Below the pieces are notes generated by a model. The model worked only from the letters and a program-made list of their open reading frames with translations. It did no database searches and was not told where the DNA came from. Source: Jhaorihella thermophila (GTDB lineage Bacteria; Pseudomonadota; Alphaproteobacteria; Rhodobacterales; Rhodobacteraceae). Taken from it: 64,000 nucleotides of DNA. The DNA is taken from contig NZ_FNVD01000005.1 of assembly GCF_900108275.1 (NCBI RefSeq), forward strand, positions 62,001 through 126,000. Direction: 5' to 3'. Position numbers and translations under genes: made by a program. Shown piece by piece: positions 46,412 through 54,737 of this stretch. Every line of letters starts with the position of its first letter. The first letter of the stretch is position 1.

Positions 46412-46440
46412 TATGGGCCCCGCTAGGAAACGCATTTCTC

Positions 46441-46548
46441 TTGCGAGATATGCGAATTGGCCTATTTAATGAACCAGCATTTCTCCACTTTTTCTCACTC
46501 ACTCACGGACCACCACGGAGAAATGCCCGTTACCGGAAGGGCAGATTT
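46441..46548 (+). promoter_or_regulatory. Promoter and structured leader of the NYN-domain gene
   Basis: TTGCGA (46441-46446) and TATTTA (46463-46468) are 16 bp apart. In the leader a perfect 10-bp inverted repeat, GCATTTCTCC (46477-46486) and GGAGAAATGC (46517-46526), flanks a 30-base loop. A second stem, TGCCC (46524-46528) with GGGCA (46539-46543), would trap the ribosome site GGAAGGG and shares three bases with the first. The two stems therefore compete, which suggests switch-like translation control. Confidence 0.5.
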
Positions 46549-47133
46549 ATGTTTTACAAGGACGAACGGCTGGCGCTGTTCATCGATGGATCAAATCTCT
46601 ACGCCGCAGCCAAGGCGTTGGGATTCGACATTGATTACAAGCTGCTGCGCCACGAATTCATGCGCAGGGGAAAGCTGCTGCGCGCCTTCTACTACACGGC
46701 GCTGCTGGAGAATGACGAATATTCTCCGATTCGGCCGCTGGTAGACTGGCTTCACTACAACGGCTTCACCATGGTGACCAAACCGGCCAGAGAATACACG
46801 GACAGCATGGGCCGCCGCAAGGTCAAGGGGAACATGGACATCGAACTGACCGTCGATGCCATGGAGCTTGCGCCGCGGGTCGATCATATCGTGCTGTTTT
46901 CGGGCGATGGCGACTTCAAGCCGCTGGTTGCCGCGCTTCAGCGCAAGGGTGTGCGCGTGTCGGTCGTCTCGACCATCCGCAGCCAGCCGCCGATGATTTC
47001 GGACGAGCTGCGTCGCCAGGCCGACAATTTCATCGACCTGGAGGATCTGCGCGAGGTCATAGGCCGCCCGCCGCGCGAGATGCGGGAGGCACAGGCGGAG
47101 GTTCGCCAGGCCGCGTCGGCCGGGGGGAAATAA
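46549..47133 (+). CDS. NYN-domain (LabA/DUF88) protein, putative ribonuclease
   Basis: A 194-residue protein with a PIN-like NYN domain: RLALFIDGSNLYAAAKALGF gives the first acidic site, KVKGNMDIELTVDAMELA the second Asp/Glu cluster, and VLFSGDGDFKPLVAALQRKG the third. These are the metal-binding positions of NYN nucleases. The tail after residue 160 is basic and Arg/Gln-rich. The start ATG 46549 follows GGAAGGG. A terminator follows the gene, so it is a single-gene transcript, with a leader that can form two competing hairpins. Confidence 0.85.
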   Translation: MFYKDERLALFIDGSNLYAAAKALGFDIDYKLLRHEFMRRGKLLRAFYYTALLENDEYSPIRPLVDWLHYNGFTMVTKPAREYTDSMGRRKVKGNMDIELTVDAMELAPRVDHIVLFSGDGDFKPLVAALQRKGVRVSVVSTIRSQPPMISDELRRQADNFIDLEDLREVIGRPPREMREAQAEVRQAASAGGK

Positions 47134-47166
47134 GGCGGTTCAATTCATCCGTTCGGGGTGATCCAC

Positions 47167-47206
47167 GGCGGTCCCGGCTTGCCTGCGGGGGCCGCCGCGT
47201 GTTTTT
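47167..47206 (+). terminator. Rho-independent terminator after the NYN gene
   Basis: Stem GGCGGTCCC (47167-47175) with GGGGGCCGCC (47187-47196), followed by GCGTGTTTTT. One mismatch in the stem. It begins 34 bp after the stop codon. Confidence 0.7.
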
Positions 47207-47269
47207 CGGTCTTCGCTCTGGACCATCGCGGCGCGACGGCTTACCTGATGGCGTCAGGAGACACGCGCC

Positions 47270-48220
47270 ATGACCAAACCGCCCCTGACCATCCGTCTTG
47301 CCGCGCCGCGCGGATTCTGTGCCGGCGTCGATCGCGCCATCCGCATCGTCGAGATGGCGATCGAGAAATGGGGCGCGCCGGTCTATGTCCGCCACGAGAT
47401 CGTGCACAATCGCTTTGTCGTGGACAGCCTGCGGGCGAAGGGGGCGGTGTTCGTCGAGGAACTGGACGAATGTCCCGACGACCGGCCGGTGATCTTTTCC
47501 GCGCACGGGGTGCCGAAGGTGGTGCCGGCCGAGGCCGAGCGGCGCAACATGATCTATGTGGACGCGACCTGCCCGCTGGTCAGCAAGGTGCATATCGAGG
47601 CCGAGCGGCACCACGCGAACGGGTTGCAGATCGTGATGATCGGTCATGACGGCCACCCCGAGACCGTCGGCACGATGGGTCAGCTTCCGCCCGGCGAGGT
47701 GCTGCTGGTCGAGACGCCCCGGGACGTGGGGCGGCTGCAGGTGCGCGATCCGCATCGACTGGCCTATGTCACGCAGACCACGCTGAGCGTCGATGACGCG
47801 GCCGACATCATCGCCGCGCTGAAGGCGCGGTTTCCCGACATTGTCGGCCCGCACAAGGAAGACATCTGTTACGCCACCACCAACCGGCAGGAGGCCGTCC
47901 GCGTGATCGCGCCCACGGTGGATGCGCTGCTGGTCGTGGGGGCGCCGAATTCGTCCAATTCCCGCCGTCTGGTGGAGGTCGGCGCGCGGGCCGGGTGCGC
48001 CTATGCCCAGCTGGTGCAGCGCGCGGCGGAGATCGACTGGGCGGCGCTGGCCGATGTTCGGTCGGTCGGCATCACCGCCGGGGCCTCTGCGCCCGAAGTG
48101 CTGGTGGAGGAGGTGATCGACGCCTTTCGGGCGCGGTTCGGCGTGACCGTGGAGACGGTGGAAACCGCCGCCGAGAACGTCGAGTTCAAGGTGCCCCGTA
48201 TCCTGCGCGAACCGGCTTGA
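47270..48220 (+). CDS. ispH: 4-hydroxy-3-methylbut-2-enyl diphosphate reductase
   Basis: A 316-residue iron-sulfur enzyme making the last step of the non-mevalonate isoprenoid pathway (HMBPP to IPP and DMAPP). The three cluster cysteines lie in [24 protein letters not shown] and [12 protein letters not shown], and [15 protein letters not shown] binds the diphosphate. The ATG 47270 is the only start that keeps the N-terminal cysteine motif at its normal place. A methyltransferase gene follows by 11 bp. Confidence 0.97.
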   Translation: MTKPPLTIRLAAPRGFCAGVDRAIRIVEMAIEKWGAPVYVRHEIVHNRFVVDSLRAKGAVFVEELDECPDDRPVIFSAHGVPKVVPAEAERRNMIYVDATCPLVSKVHIEAERHHANGLQIVMIGHDGHPETVGTMGQLPPGEVLLVETPRDVGRLQVRDPHRLAYVTQTTLSVDDAADIIAALKARFPDIVGPHKEDICYATTNRQEAVRVIAPTVDALLVVGAPNSSNSRRLVEVGARAGCAYAQLVQRAAEIDWAALADVRSVGITAGASAPEVLVEEVIDAFRARFGVTVETVETAAENVEFKVPRILREPA

Positions 48221-48231
48221 AGGCTTGCGCC

Positions 48232-48825
48232 ATGAGCGATCCCGACACCATCCGTCTTTATGATCGGCAGGCTGATCGCTATGCGGATCTGACCGACGGG
48301 CACAACGCGGCGGATCCGCTGCTGGCGGCCTTCATCGCGGCTTGCCCAAAGGGTGCGCGGGTTCTGGACCTGGGCTGCGGCCCCGGCGCTTCGGCGGCTG
48401 CGATGGCGCGGGCGGGTCTGCGGGTGGATGCGATCGATGCCTCGGCCGAGATGGTGGCGCGGGCCGGCGCCCACGAGGGCGTGACGGCATGGCGGGCCAC
48501 CTTTGACGAGCTCGGCCAGGAGGCGATTCATGATGGGGTATGGGCGAATTTTTCGCTGCTGCACGCGCCACGGTCGGAGATGCCCCGGCATCTTGCCGCG
48601 ATCCATCGGGCGCTGCGGCCGGGCGGCGTCTTCCATCTGGCGGTCAAGCTGGGGCAGGGCGAGTCGCGCGACCGGCTGGGGCGGTTCTACGCCTATTATT
48701 CCGAGGCCGAGCTGGACCGTCTGCTGGCCGAGGCCGGGTTTGCCGTTCTGGGCAAGCGGTTCGGATCGGGGACCGGCCTTGACGGGTCGGTGTCGGACTG
48801 GATTGCGGTGACCGCGCGTGCCTGA
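48232..48825 (+). CDS. Class I SAM-dependent methyltransferase
   Basis: A 197-residue Rossmann methyltransferase. Motif I is [19 protein letters not shown] (about residues 43-62), then [14 protein letters not shown], and motif post-[14 protein letters not shown]. The substrate is not evident from sequence; the C-terminal Tyr-rich loop ([20 protein letters not shown]) occurs in small-molecule methyltransferases. It lies between ispH and rnhA, overlapping the latter by 8 bases. Confidence 0.85.
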   Translation: MSDPDTIRLYDRQADRYADLTDGHNAADPLLAAFIAACPKGARVLDLGCGPGASAAAMARAGLRVDAIDASAEMVARAGAHEGVTAWRATFDELGQEAIHDGVWANFSLLHAPRSEMPRHLAAIHRALRPGGVFHLAVKLGQGESRDRLGRFYAYYSEAELDRLLAEAGFAVLGKRFGSGTGLDGSVSDWIAVTARA

Positions 48826-49276
48826 GCTGTTTGCCTATACCGACGGCGCCTGTTCCGGCAATCCCGGCCCCGGTGGCTGGGGCGTCCTGTTGCAGGCGAA
48901 GGACGGCGGCCGGGTGGTGAAGGAGCGCGAGCTGAAGGGGGGCGAGCCGGAGACGACCAACAACCGGATGGAGCTTTTGGCGGCGATCAATGCGCTGGAA
49001 GCTCTGGAGCGGCCTGCCGAGATCACCGTCGTCACCGACAGCGCCTATGTGAAGAACGGTATCACGTCCTGGCTGCACGGGTGGAAGAAGAACGGCTGGA
49101 AGACCTCGGCGAAGAAGCCGGTTAAGAATGCCGAGCTGTGGCAGCGGCTGGATGCGGCGCAGGCCCGGCACAAGGTGCATTGGCAGTGGGTCAAGGGCCA
49201 TGCCGGGCATCCGGAGAACGAGCGCGCAGACGAGCTGGCGCGGGAAGGCATGAAGCCGTTCAAGCGGGGCGGATGA
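48818..49276 (+). CDS. rnhA: Ribonuclease HI
   Basis: A 152-residue enzyme that cuts RNA in RNA-DNA hybrids. The four acidic catalytic residues are in [40 protein letters not shown] and [13 protein letters not shown] 48818 is the start, inside the end of the methyltransferase gene. A double-hairpin repeat element follows. Confidence 0.97.
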   Translation: MPELFAYTDGACSGNPGPGGWGVLLQAKDGGRVVKERELKGGEPETTNNRMELLAAINALEALERPAEITVVTDSAYVKNGITSWLHGWKKNGWKTSAKKPVKNAELWQRLDAAQARHKVHWQWVKGHAGHPENERADELAREGMKPFKRGG

Positions 49277-49280
49277 GGTT

Positions 49281-49365
49281 TCGGATCGGCTGTGCCGATC
49301 CGACCGAGGCGAGGGGGCGCTGCCCCCTCGCGCTCCCCCGGAGTATTTCGGGCAAGATGAAGAAG
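49281..49365 (+). repeat. Intergenic terminator-like repeat, copy C
   Basis: Hairpin 1 TCGGATCGGC/GCCGATCCGA (49281-49303), hairpin 2 with 10-bp arms GCGAGGGGGC/GCCCCCTCGC (49309-49331), then CTCCCCCGGAGTATTTCGGG and CAAGATGAAGAAG. The core is the AAGATGAAG variant, shared with copies E and F. It starts four bases after the rnhA stop. Confidence 0.85.
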
Positions 49366-49384
49366 CGACAAAGCGGCCCGCGAT

Positions 49385-49624
49385 CTAGGGCGTCGGGCCG
49401 TATTTTTGCCACAGCCAGATCAGCAGCATCGCGCCGAGAACCGCGCCGACGAACCCCGAGAGTGCCCCCATCATTGCCAGCAGCGCGCGCAGGATCAGCC
49501 CGCCGACCAGCGCGCCGACGATTCCGATGAACATGGTGGTGGGGATGTCGGTCTCGACCCCCATGAGGCGGGTCGCAAGGAACCCGGCTGCCGCCCCGAT
49601 GATGATCAGCGCCACGATGCCCAT
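49385..49624 (-). CDS. GlsB/YeaQ/YmgE family small membrane protein
   Basis: A 79-residue, three-helix membrane protein. IIIGAAAGFLATRLMG, IGIVGALVGGLILRALL and FVGAVLGAMLLIWLWQKY match the transglycosylase-associated (DUF1328-like) small protein family, which is stress-linked but lacks a known activity. It lies downstream of the other small membrane protein (9-bp gap), transcribed toward the repeat after rnhA. Confidence 0.8.
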   Translation of the reverse strand: MGIVALIIIGAAAGFLATRLMGVETDIPTTMFIGIVGALVGGLILRALLAMMGALSGFVGAVLGAMLLIWLWQKYGPTP

Positions 49625-49633
49625 GAGTTGCTC

Positions 49634-49870
49634 CTATCGCTTCCAGTGGGTCGGCACGATGACCAGCGCTCCGACCGAGGAGATGATCGCATCCATGCCC
49701 GGCGAGCCGAAGCTGACACCGAACATGATGCGGACGAAGTAGAACAGGAAGGCACCGCCCACGCAGATGATGATTGACGGCAGATAGCCGTTTCGGGTGA
49801 AGCCGCTGCGTTCGGACAGGTAGCCGACGATCGCCGCGATGACCACCGAGCCCATGAGCGTGAGGATCAT
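49634..49870 (-). CDS. Small membrane protein
   Basis: A 78-residue protein, MILTLMGSVVIAAIVGYLSE onward, with hydrophobic stretches at residues 1-18 and 29-50 and a Gly-rich C-terminal helix (GMDAIISSVGALVIVPTHW). It has some likeness to the small three-helix protein encoded after it and may be a diverged relative. It starts 9 bp after the fmt stop and may belong to the def-fmt transcript. Confidence 0.6.
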   Translation of the reverse strand: MILTLMGSVVIAAIVGYLSERSGFTRNGYLPSIIICVGGAFLFYFVRIMFGVSFGSPGMDAIISSVGALVIVPTHWKR

Positions 49871-49879
49871 CCTTGCCTC

Positions 49880-50785
49880 CTATAGCCGCGTGCCCCGGGC
49901 GATCGGCCAGCCGCGCAGGAAGATGTCCGCATCCTGCGCCGCCTTGCCCGCCCGTTGCAAGCGGGTGATCCGCACCGCGCCGGTGCCACAGGCGATCAGC
50001 AGGCGGTCGTCCAGCACCTCACCCGGCGCGCCGTTGCCCGGTTCGACCCGCGAGCCGAGAAACTTGACCCGCTGTCCATCAATTTCCGCCCAGGCGCCGG
50101 GAAAGGGGGAAAGGCCCCGGATCAGCCGGTCCACCTCTTCCGCGGGCCGGGTCCAGTCGATCCGCGCCTCGGCCTTTTCGATCTTGTCGGCGTAGGTCAC
50201 GCCGTGCTCGGGCTGGGGCGTGGGTTCAAGTTCGTCCAGCCGCTCCAGCGCCTCGACGATCAGCGCGGCGCCCATCTGCGACAGGCGGTCGTGCAGCTCG
50301 CCCGTGGTTTCCTCGGTGCCGATGGGCGTGGAGCGACAGATCAGAACCGGGCCGGTGTCCAGCCCCGCCTCCATCTGCATGATGCAGACGCCGGTTTCCC
50401 GATCGCCGGCCATGATCGCCCGGTGGATCGGTGCGGCGCCGCGCCAGCGGGGCAACAGGCTGGCGTGGATGTTGAGGCAGCCGCGCCGTGGCGCGTCAAG
50501 GACGGCTTGCGGCAGGATCAGCCCGTAAGCCACCACCACGGCGACGTCTGCGTCCAGCGCGGCAAAGGCCGCCTGTTCCTCGGGCGACTTGAGCGACACC
50601 GGGTGCCGGACCTGCAGTCCCAGCGCCTGCGCCCGGGCGTGGACGGGCGAGGGGCGTTCCTTTTTGCCCCGTCCTGCCGGACGCGGCGGCTGGCAATATA
50701 CGGCGGCGATGTCATGCCCGGCCTCGACCAGTGCATCCAGCACCGGCACGGAAAAGTCTGGCGTTCCCATGAAAACGATCCGCAT
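49880..50785 (-). CDS. fmt: Methionyl-tRNA formyltransferase
   Basis: A 301-residue enzyme that formylates initiator Met-t[23 protein letters not shown], the active-site [20 protein letters not shown] and the preceding [14 protein letters not shown] are conserved, with a C-terminal OB-fold domain from about 205. It follows two deformylase-type genes in the same direction, the usual pairing of formylation and deformylation. Confidence 0.96.
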   Translation of the reverse strand: MRIVFMGTPDFSVPVLDALVEAGHDIAAVYCQPPRPAGRGKKERPSPVHARAQALGLQVRHPVSLKSPEEQAAFAALDADVAVVVAYGLILPQAVLDAPRRGCLNIHASLLPRWRGAAPIHRAIMAGDRETGVCIMQMEAGLDTGPVLICRSTPIGTEETTGELHDRLSQMGAALIVEALERLDELEPTPQPEHGVTYADKIEKAEARIDWTRPAEEVDRLIRGLSPFPGAWAEIDGQRVKFLGSRVEPGNGAPGEVLDDRLLIACGTGAVRITRLQRAGKAAQDADIFLRGWPIARGTRL

Positions 50786-50793
50786 GATCTGCC

Positions 50794-51291
50794 TCAGCCG
50801 TTGATCTTTTTCGCCTTGCGCAACAGCATGTCGCGTTTGACCTTGCTCAGCCGGTCGAAATACATCCGCCCCTGCAGGTGGTCGATCTGGTGCTGCACGC
50901 TGGTGGCCTCGATCCCGACGAAATCGCGTTCCACCATTTCGCCGGCTTCATTCATATATCGCACCGTCACCGCCCGCGGCCGACGGATCACCGCCGAGAC
51001 GCCGGGCAGGTTGGGGCTGGCCTCTTCGTGTTCGCGCAGCTCGACGCTGGCATGCAGGATCTCGGGATTGGCCAGCCGCACCGCGCGGCCGCGTTCTGTG
51101 GAACCGTCCACCACAGCCAGCCGCAGCATCACACCGATCTGCGGCGCGGCCAGGCCCACGCCTGGCATCGCCTCCATCGTGTCGATCATGTCATCCCAGA
51201 TCGCGCGGATTTCATCGGTGATCGCCTCGACCGGCGCGGCAGGGATCCGCAGCCGTCTGTCGGGCCAGCGCAGGGTCGGGCGAACGGTCAC
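50794..51291 (-). CDS. Peptide deformylase-like paralogue, lacking key active-site residues
   Basis: A 165-residue protein similar throughout to the intact deformylase upstream. Motif 1, [10 protein letters not shown], is kept. Motif 2 reads EEASPNLP instead of EEGCLSIP, so the metal-binding Cys is Ser. Motif 3 reads QHQIDHL instead of QHEIDHL, so the catalytic Glu is Gln. Classical deformylase activity is therefore unlikely. The GTG start at 51291 overlaps the upstream def stop (GTGA), and the frame has no breaks, so the gene is maintained. It may regulate or assist the active enzyme, or bind N-termini without catalysis; both are inferences. Confidence 0.85.
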   Translation of the reverse strand: MTVRPTLRWPDRRLRIPAAPVEAITDEIRAIWDDMIDTMEAMPGVGLAAPQIGVMLRLAVVDGSTERGRAVRLANPEILHASVELREHEEASPNLPGVSAVIRRPRAVTVRYMNEAGEMVERDFVGIEATSVQHQIDHLQGRMYFDRLSKVKRDMLLRKAKKING

Positions 51292-51806
51292 GCGCGGGCC
51301 CGCTCGCGTTTCAGCTTCTGCATCTTGCGAGTGATCATCTGGCGCTTGAGCGGCTTGAGATAGTCGATGAACAGCTTGCCGTTCAGGTGGTCGATCTCGT
51401 GCTGAACGCAGGTCGCCCAGAGCCCGGTGAACACCTCGCGCCGCGCGTGCCCGTTCCGGTCCATCCACTCGACCTCGACCTCGGCGGGGCGGGTGATCTC
51501 GGCGAACTGTTCGGGGATCGACAGGCAGCCCTCTTCATACACGCTGGTTTCGTCCGAAGCGGCGATGATCTCGGGGTTGAACATCACCAGCGGTCGAGGG
51601 GACTCGCCTTCCTCCTTCACACAGTCCAGCACGATCAGCCGGTCCAGCACGCCGACCTGCGGCGCGGCCAGGCCGATGCCGGGCGCGTCATACATGGTTT
51701 CCAGCATGTCATCGGCCAAAGCGCGCAATTCGTCCGAAAGGTCGGAGACCGGCGCGCACACCTTCTTGAGCCGGGGGTCGGGGTGAATGAGAATGTTCCG
51801 CTTCAT
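51288..51806 (-). CDS. def: Peptide deformylase
   Basis: A 172-residue metallo-enzyme removing the N-formyl group from nascent proteins. All three motifs are intact: GIGLAAPQVG, EEGCLSIP and QHEIDHLNG. The start ATG 51806 gives MKRNILIHPDPRLKKVCAPV, the standard opening. It is first in the def, def-like, fmt series, divergent from the membrane-protein operon at 51933. Confidence 0.96.
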   Translation of the reverse strand: MKRNILIHPDPRLKKVCAPVSDLSDELRALADDMLETMYDAPGIGLAAPQVGVLDRLIVLDCVKEEGESPRPLVMFNPEIIAASDETSVYEEGCLSIPEQFAEITRPAEVEVEWMDRNGHARREVFTGLWATCVQHEIDHLNGKLFIDYLKPLKRQMITRKMQKLKRERARA

Positions 51807-51854
51807 GCCCTGCCATGTAAGGGCAATCGGGCTTTTCCGCAACCACGGCGGTAC

Positions 51855-51904
51855 GTAACCTTGACGTTACACACGCTTTTGGGCAATGTAACCTACACGT
51901 TACA
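51855..51904 (+). promoter_or_regulatory. Two tandem palindromic operator-like sites
   Basis: GTAAC-CTTGAC-GTTAC (51855-51870) and TGTAAC-CTACAC-GTTACA (51887-51904) share the same half-site with a 6-bp centre, and their centres are 33 bp apart, close to three helical turns. A TTGACG hexamer lies within the first. They sit between def and the membrane-protein/XRE operon, 28 bp before its ATG, so the small XRE protein of that operon is the natural candidate binder. Confidence 0.65.
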
Positions 51905-51932
51905 TTTTCATGCCGATCGGGAAAGACCGAGA

Positions 51933-52541
51933 ATGCTCAGACCAGTAGTTGCGATCGTGGCCGCCGGTGCTCTCGCCGGTGTTCTGATCGCGGGGCTGGA
52001 GGCGGCCGGATATCGCGCCGGATGGATCACCGGGGCCAGCGTGGTCGCCGCCGTCATCCTTGTCAGCCTGGCGGAACACCGCCTGTTTCCACCGGCCATG
52101 GCCCCGGCATCCCCGCCCAACCCGGACCGGGCTCATTGGCACTATCTGCAGCTCGCACTGGGCGCTGCGTTGATGGCATTTGGCCTGTGGCGGCTGCAAG
52201 ACGATCCGCGGTTCATCTTCGGTTGGCTGGCAGTCGCGGCAGGAGCCGGGCTGGGCCTGTGGGCCGCAGCGCGCCAGCGCGCCCTGGCATTGCACATGCG
52301 CACCAGACCGAGGTTATTCGACGAACACGCCCGCGCCAATCGGGATCGCGCCGAACGGTGGGCGTTGCTGGCCGCGCTCGAGACCGGGCTGATTCTGGGT
52401 TTTCTCGATCTTGAAGACATCCTTAACCTGTCTGGCGCCGCAGTCGGGTTTTCGGTGGCTTTCGTGGCGGTGGAAACCGGGCTGCTGGGACAGGCCTTCC
52501 TGGAATGGCGCGATAGTCGGGAGGCGCGGAAGTCACGATGA
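51933..52541 (+). CDS. Predicted integral membrane protein, unknown function
   Basis: A 202-residue protein with about six hydrophobic stretches: residues 4-26 (VVAIVAAGALAGVLIAG), 30-46, 70-85 (LQLALGAALMAFGLW), 93-110, 147-157 and 165-185. A basic, Arg-rich soluble loop (about 110-140, RTRPRLFDEHARANRDRAER) separates the halves. I do not recognise a family. The ATG at 51933 is chosen because the frame upstream crosses the operator-like sites. It overlaps the next gene by four bases (ATGA) and forms one operon with it and the XRE gene. Confidence 0.6.
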   Translation: MLRPVVAIVAAGALAGVLIAGLEAAGYRAGWITGASVVAAVILVSLAEHRLFPPAMAPASPPNPDRAHWHYLQLALGAALMAFGLWRLQDDPRFIFGWLAVAAGAGLGLWAAARQRALALHMRTRPRLFDEHARANRDRAERWALLAALETGLILGFLDLEDILNLSGAAVGFSVAFVAVETGLLGQAFLEWRDSREARKSR

Positions 52542-53164
52542 CCACTGGACGCTGGATCGCGCTGGCCATTCTGCTTTGCGCAGGCGCGGTGCTGGCCGAA
52601 CCCGCGCTGCGCGCGCTGCACATGTGGCCCGCGGGCCTGACCGGAGGCCCCGCCGGGCCGCTCTGGGGGATCTTCGCGGGCGCGGCGATCTGGGCGCAGA
52701 CCAATGCTCTGGGCTGGCCCAACCGGCGCAGAAACGCCGCCCGACTGGACGAGACCCCTTCGGTTGCGCGATTGCGGTTGACCTTCTTTTTCGCCGCGGC
52801 GACCAGCTTGGGCATCACGGTCCTGGTCGCCATCCAAGAGGATCTTGTGCCCGCACTTGCCCGGCCCGGTGGCACGATCTGGGTGAACCCGGCGATGATC
52901 GCCACCATAATCGGGCTGGGAACGCTGTTCCCGACCACCGCCTCGGGCCTGTTTCTGCCCTGCGGGGACGAACGGTTCCGTGCGGTGCAACAGCAGGCGC
53001 AGGCGCTGACCCTGCGCGCGGCCATGATTGCCGGCCTCGCCGGCGCGGCGATTGCGACCTACAGTGCGGCCTTTCCCCCCGCGCCGGTGCTTCTTTATGC
53101 AATGGCGGGGTTCATGTGGACCACCTACTCGGGCCTGCTGTGGCGGCTGGAAGCGCGCGCATGA
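52538..53164 (+). CDS. Predicted integral membrane protein, unknown function
   Basis: A 208-residue protein with hydrophobic stretches at about residues 5-22 (WIALAILLCAGAVLAEP), 43-54, 78-98, 117-140 and 150-200 in several segments. One loop after helix two is basic (GWPNRRRNAARLDE). No known motif is seen. It is translationally coupled to the gene before it and overlaps the XRE gene by four bases. It may sense or pass a membrane signal to that regulator; this is an inference from operon structure only. Confidence 0.6.
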   Translation: MTTGRWIALAILLCAGAVLAEPALRALHMWPAGLTGGPAGPLWGIFAGAAIWAQTNALGWPNRRRNAARLDETPSVARLRLTFFFAAATSLGITVLVAIQEDLVPALARPGGTIWVNPAMIATIIGLGTLFPTTASGLFLPCGDERFRAVQQQAQALTLRAAMIAGLAGAAIATYSAAFPPAPVLLYAMAGFMWTTYSGLLWRLEARA

Positions 53165-53397
53165 TCCGTGCGCTGAACAACCGCCTCAAACCCCTGCGCC
53201 TTGCGGCGGGCCTGACCCAGGCGGAACTCGCCGACCGGATCGGCGCGTCACGCAAGACCATCAACACGATCGAAAACGGCGTCTTCGTGCCTTCCACGGT
53301 TCTCGCCCTGCGAATCGCCGCGGTTCTGGGATGCCGGGTCGAGGACATCTTTTCTCTCCCCCCCGACGATCCAGCCCGCGCCCGTCGCGGTTCCTGA
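53161..53397 (+). CDS. Small XRE-family helix-turn-helix regulator
   Basis: A 78-residue protein consisting almost entirely of a Cro/CI-type helix-turn-helix: RLKPLRLAAGLTQAELADRI, GASRKTINTIENGVFVPSTV and LALRIAAVLGCRVEDIFSL. Members of this compact group (YozG/HipB-like size) are often encoded beside membrane proteins. It overlaps the upstream membrane gene by four bases (ATGA). The tandem palindromes in front of the operon are its likely targets. Confidence 0.82.
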   Translation: MIRALNNRLKPLRLAAGLTQAELADRIGASRKTINTIENGVFVPSTVLALRIAAVLGCRVEDIFSLPPDDPARARRGS

Positions 53398-53407
53398 CGA
53401 CATCCTG

Positions 53408-53430
53408 CTTCTTTCTGGTTCCAAATACCC
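53408..53430 (-). repeat. Intergenic repeat core, copy G
   Basis: Minus-strand GGGTATTTGGAACCAGAAAG followed by AAG matches the core of copies A, B and D, but no clear paired hairpins precede it. It follows the XRE gene in reverse orientation, unlike all other copies, so it looks like a partial or decayed element. Confidence 0.6.
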
Positions 53431-53535
53431 AAATCCCGCGCCCGCCACATGCGACGGCGGCAAAGGCGCGCGCCTTCCCCCTTGCACCCGTCCCCGATCC
53501 GGCTAGCCTGCCCCGCGACTTCGCAGGAGAGACAA

Positions 53536-54714
53536 ATGAATTTCGACTTTGACGAGATCATCGACCGTCGGGGCACGCACAGCAACAAGTGGGATTCGAT
53601 GGAACGCATCTTCGGCGTGCCCGCGGCGGATGGGCTGCCGATGTGGGTGGCCGACACCGATTTCCGCGCCCCGCCGGTCGTGCTCGACAAGTTGCGCGAA
53701 CTCACCCGGCACGGGGTCTTCGGATATACCGACCTGAACCCCGAATACACCGCGGCAATCGGCTGGTGGATGCAGACCCGCCACGGCTGGAAGGTCGAAC
53801 CCGATTGGATCTTCACCACCACGGGGCTCGTCAACGGTGTCGGCATGTGCCTTGATGCTTTCACCGAACCGGGCGACGGCATCGTGCTGATGACCCCGGT
53901 CTATCACGCCTTTGCCCGCGTCATCCGTGCCGCCGGACGGCGTGTGGTCGAATGCCCGATGCCGGTCGAGAACGGGAAATACGTCATGGATTTCGACCGC
54001 TGGGACACGATGCTGGACGGGACCGAGCGCATGGTGATCCTGTGTTCGCCGCACAACCCCGGCGGCCGGGTCTGGACCGTTGAAGAACTGCGCGGCTTGG
54101 CCGATTTCGCGCGCCGGCACGATCTTTTGGTGATCTCGGACGAAATCCATCACGATCTGGTTTACCCCGGCCACACCCATGTCCCGATGCCGGTGGCCGA
54201 TCCGTCGGTTCAGGACCGGCTGATCATGCTGACCGCCCCTTCCAAGACCTTCAATGTCGCGGGCCTGCATACCGGCAACGTGATCGTCCCCGACGACGCT
54301 TTGCGCGCCCGCTTTGCCGCGCGCATGTCGGCGCTCAGCCTCGCGCCCAACTCGGTCGGCCAGTTCGTGGCCACGGCCGCCTATTCGCCCGAAGGCGCGG
54401 AATGGGTGGACGCTCTGGTCGCCTATCTCGACGGCAACCGCCAGCTGTTCGACGCGGCGATCGCCGAGATCCCCGGCCTGACCTCGATGCCGCTGGAATC
54501 GACCTTTCTCGCCTGGGTGGACTTCTCCGGAACCGGCATGGAGCGCGAAGAGTTCACCCGCCGCGTCGAGCAGGAGGCAAAAATCGCCGCGAATCACGGC
54601 CCGACCTTCGGCGCCGGCGGCGAAAACTTCCTGCGGTTCAATTTCGGCACCCAGAGGGCGCGCGTGCAGGAAGCCTGCGACCGGCTGCGCGCGGCCTTCG
54701 CCGATCTTCAGTAG
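53536..54714 (+). CDS. patB: MalY/PatB-type PLP-dependent cystathionine beta-lyase/aminotransferase
   Basis: A 392-residue fold-type I enzyme. PLPMWVADTDFRAPPVVLD, then the N-terminal GVFGYTDLNPEY, and HNPGGRVWTVEEL are typical of MalY/PatB; the PLP Lys is in TAPSKTFNVAGLHTGN. The family cleaves C-S bonds in cystathionine and cysteine conjugates. GGAGAG precedes the ATG at 53536. It stands alone between the XRE operon and a convergent small gene. Confidence 0.9.
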   Translation: MNFDFDEIIDRRGTHSNKWDSMERIFGVPAADGLPMWVADTDFRAPPVVLDKLRELTRHGVFGYTDLNPEYTAAIGWWMQTRHGWKVEPDWIFTTTGLVNGVGMCLDAFTEPGDGIVLMTPVYHAFARVIRAAGRRVVECPMPVENGKYVMDFDRWDTMLDGTERMVILCSPHNPGGRVWTVEELRGLADFARRHDLLVISDEIHHDLVYPGHTHVPMPVADPSVQDRLIMLTAPSKTFNVAGLHTGNVIVPDDALRARFAARMSALSLAPNSVGQFVATAAYSPEGAEWVDALVAYLDGNRQLFDAAIAEIPGLTSMPLESTFLAWVDFSGTGMEREEFTRRVEQEAKIAANHGPTFGAGGENFLRFNFGTQRARVQEACDRLRAAFADLQ

Positions 54715-54737
54715 GGCTGAGATATCGCTGTTCGGGC

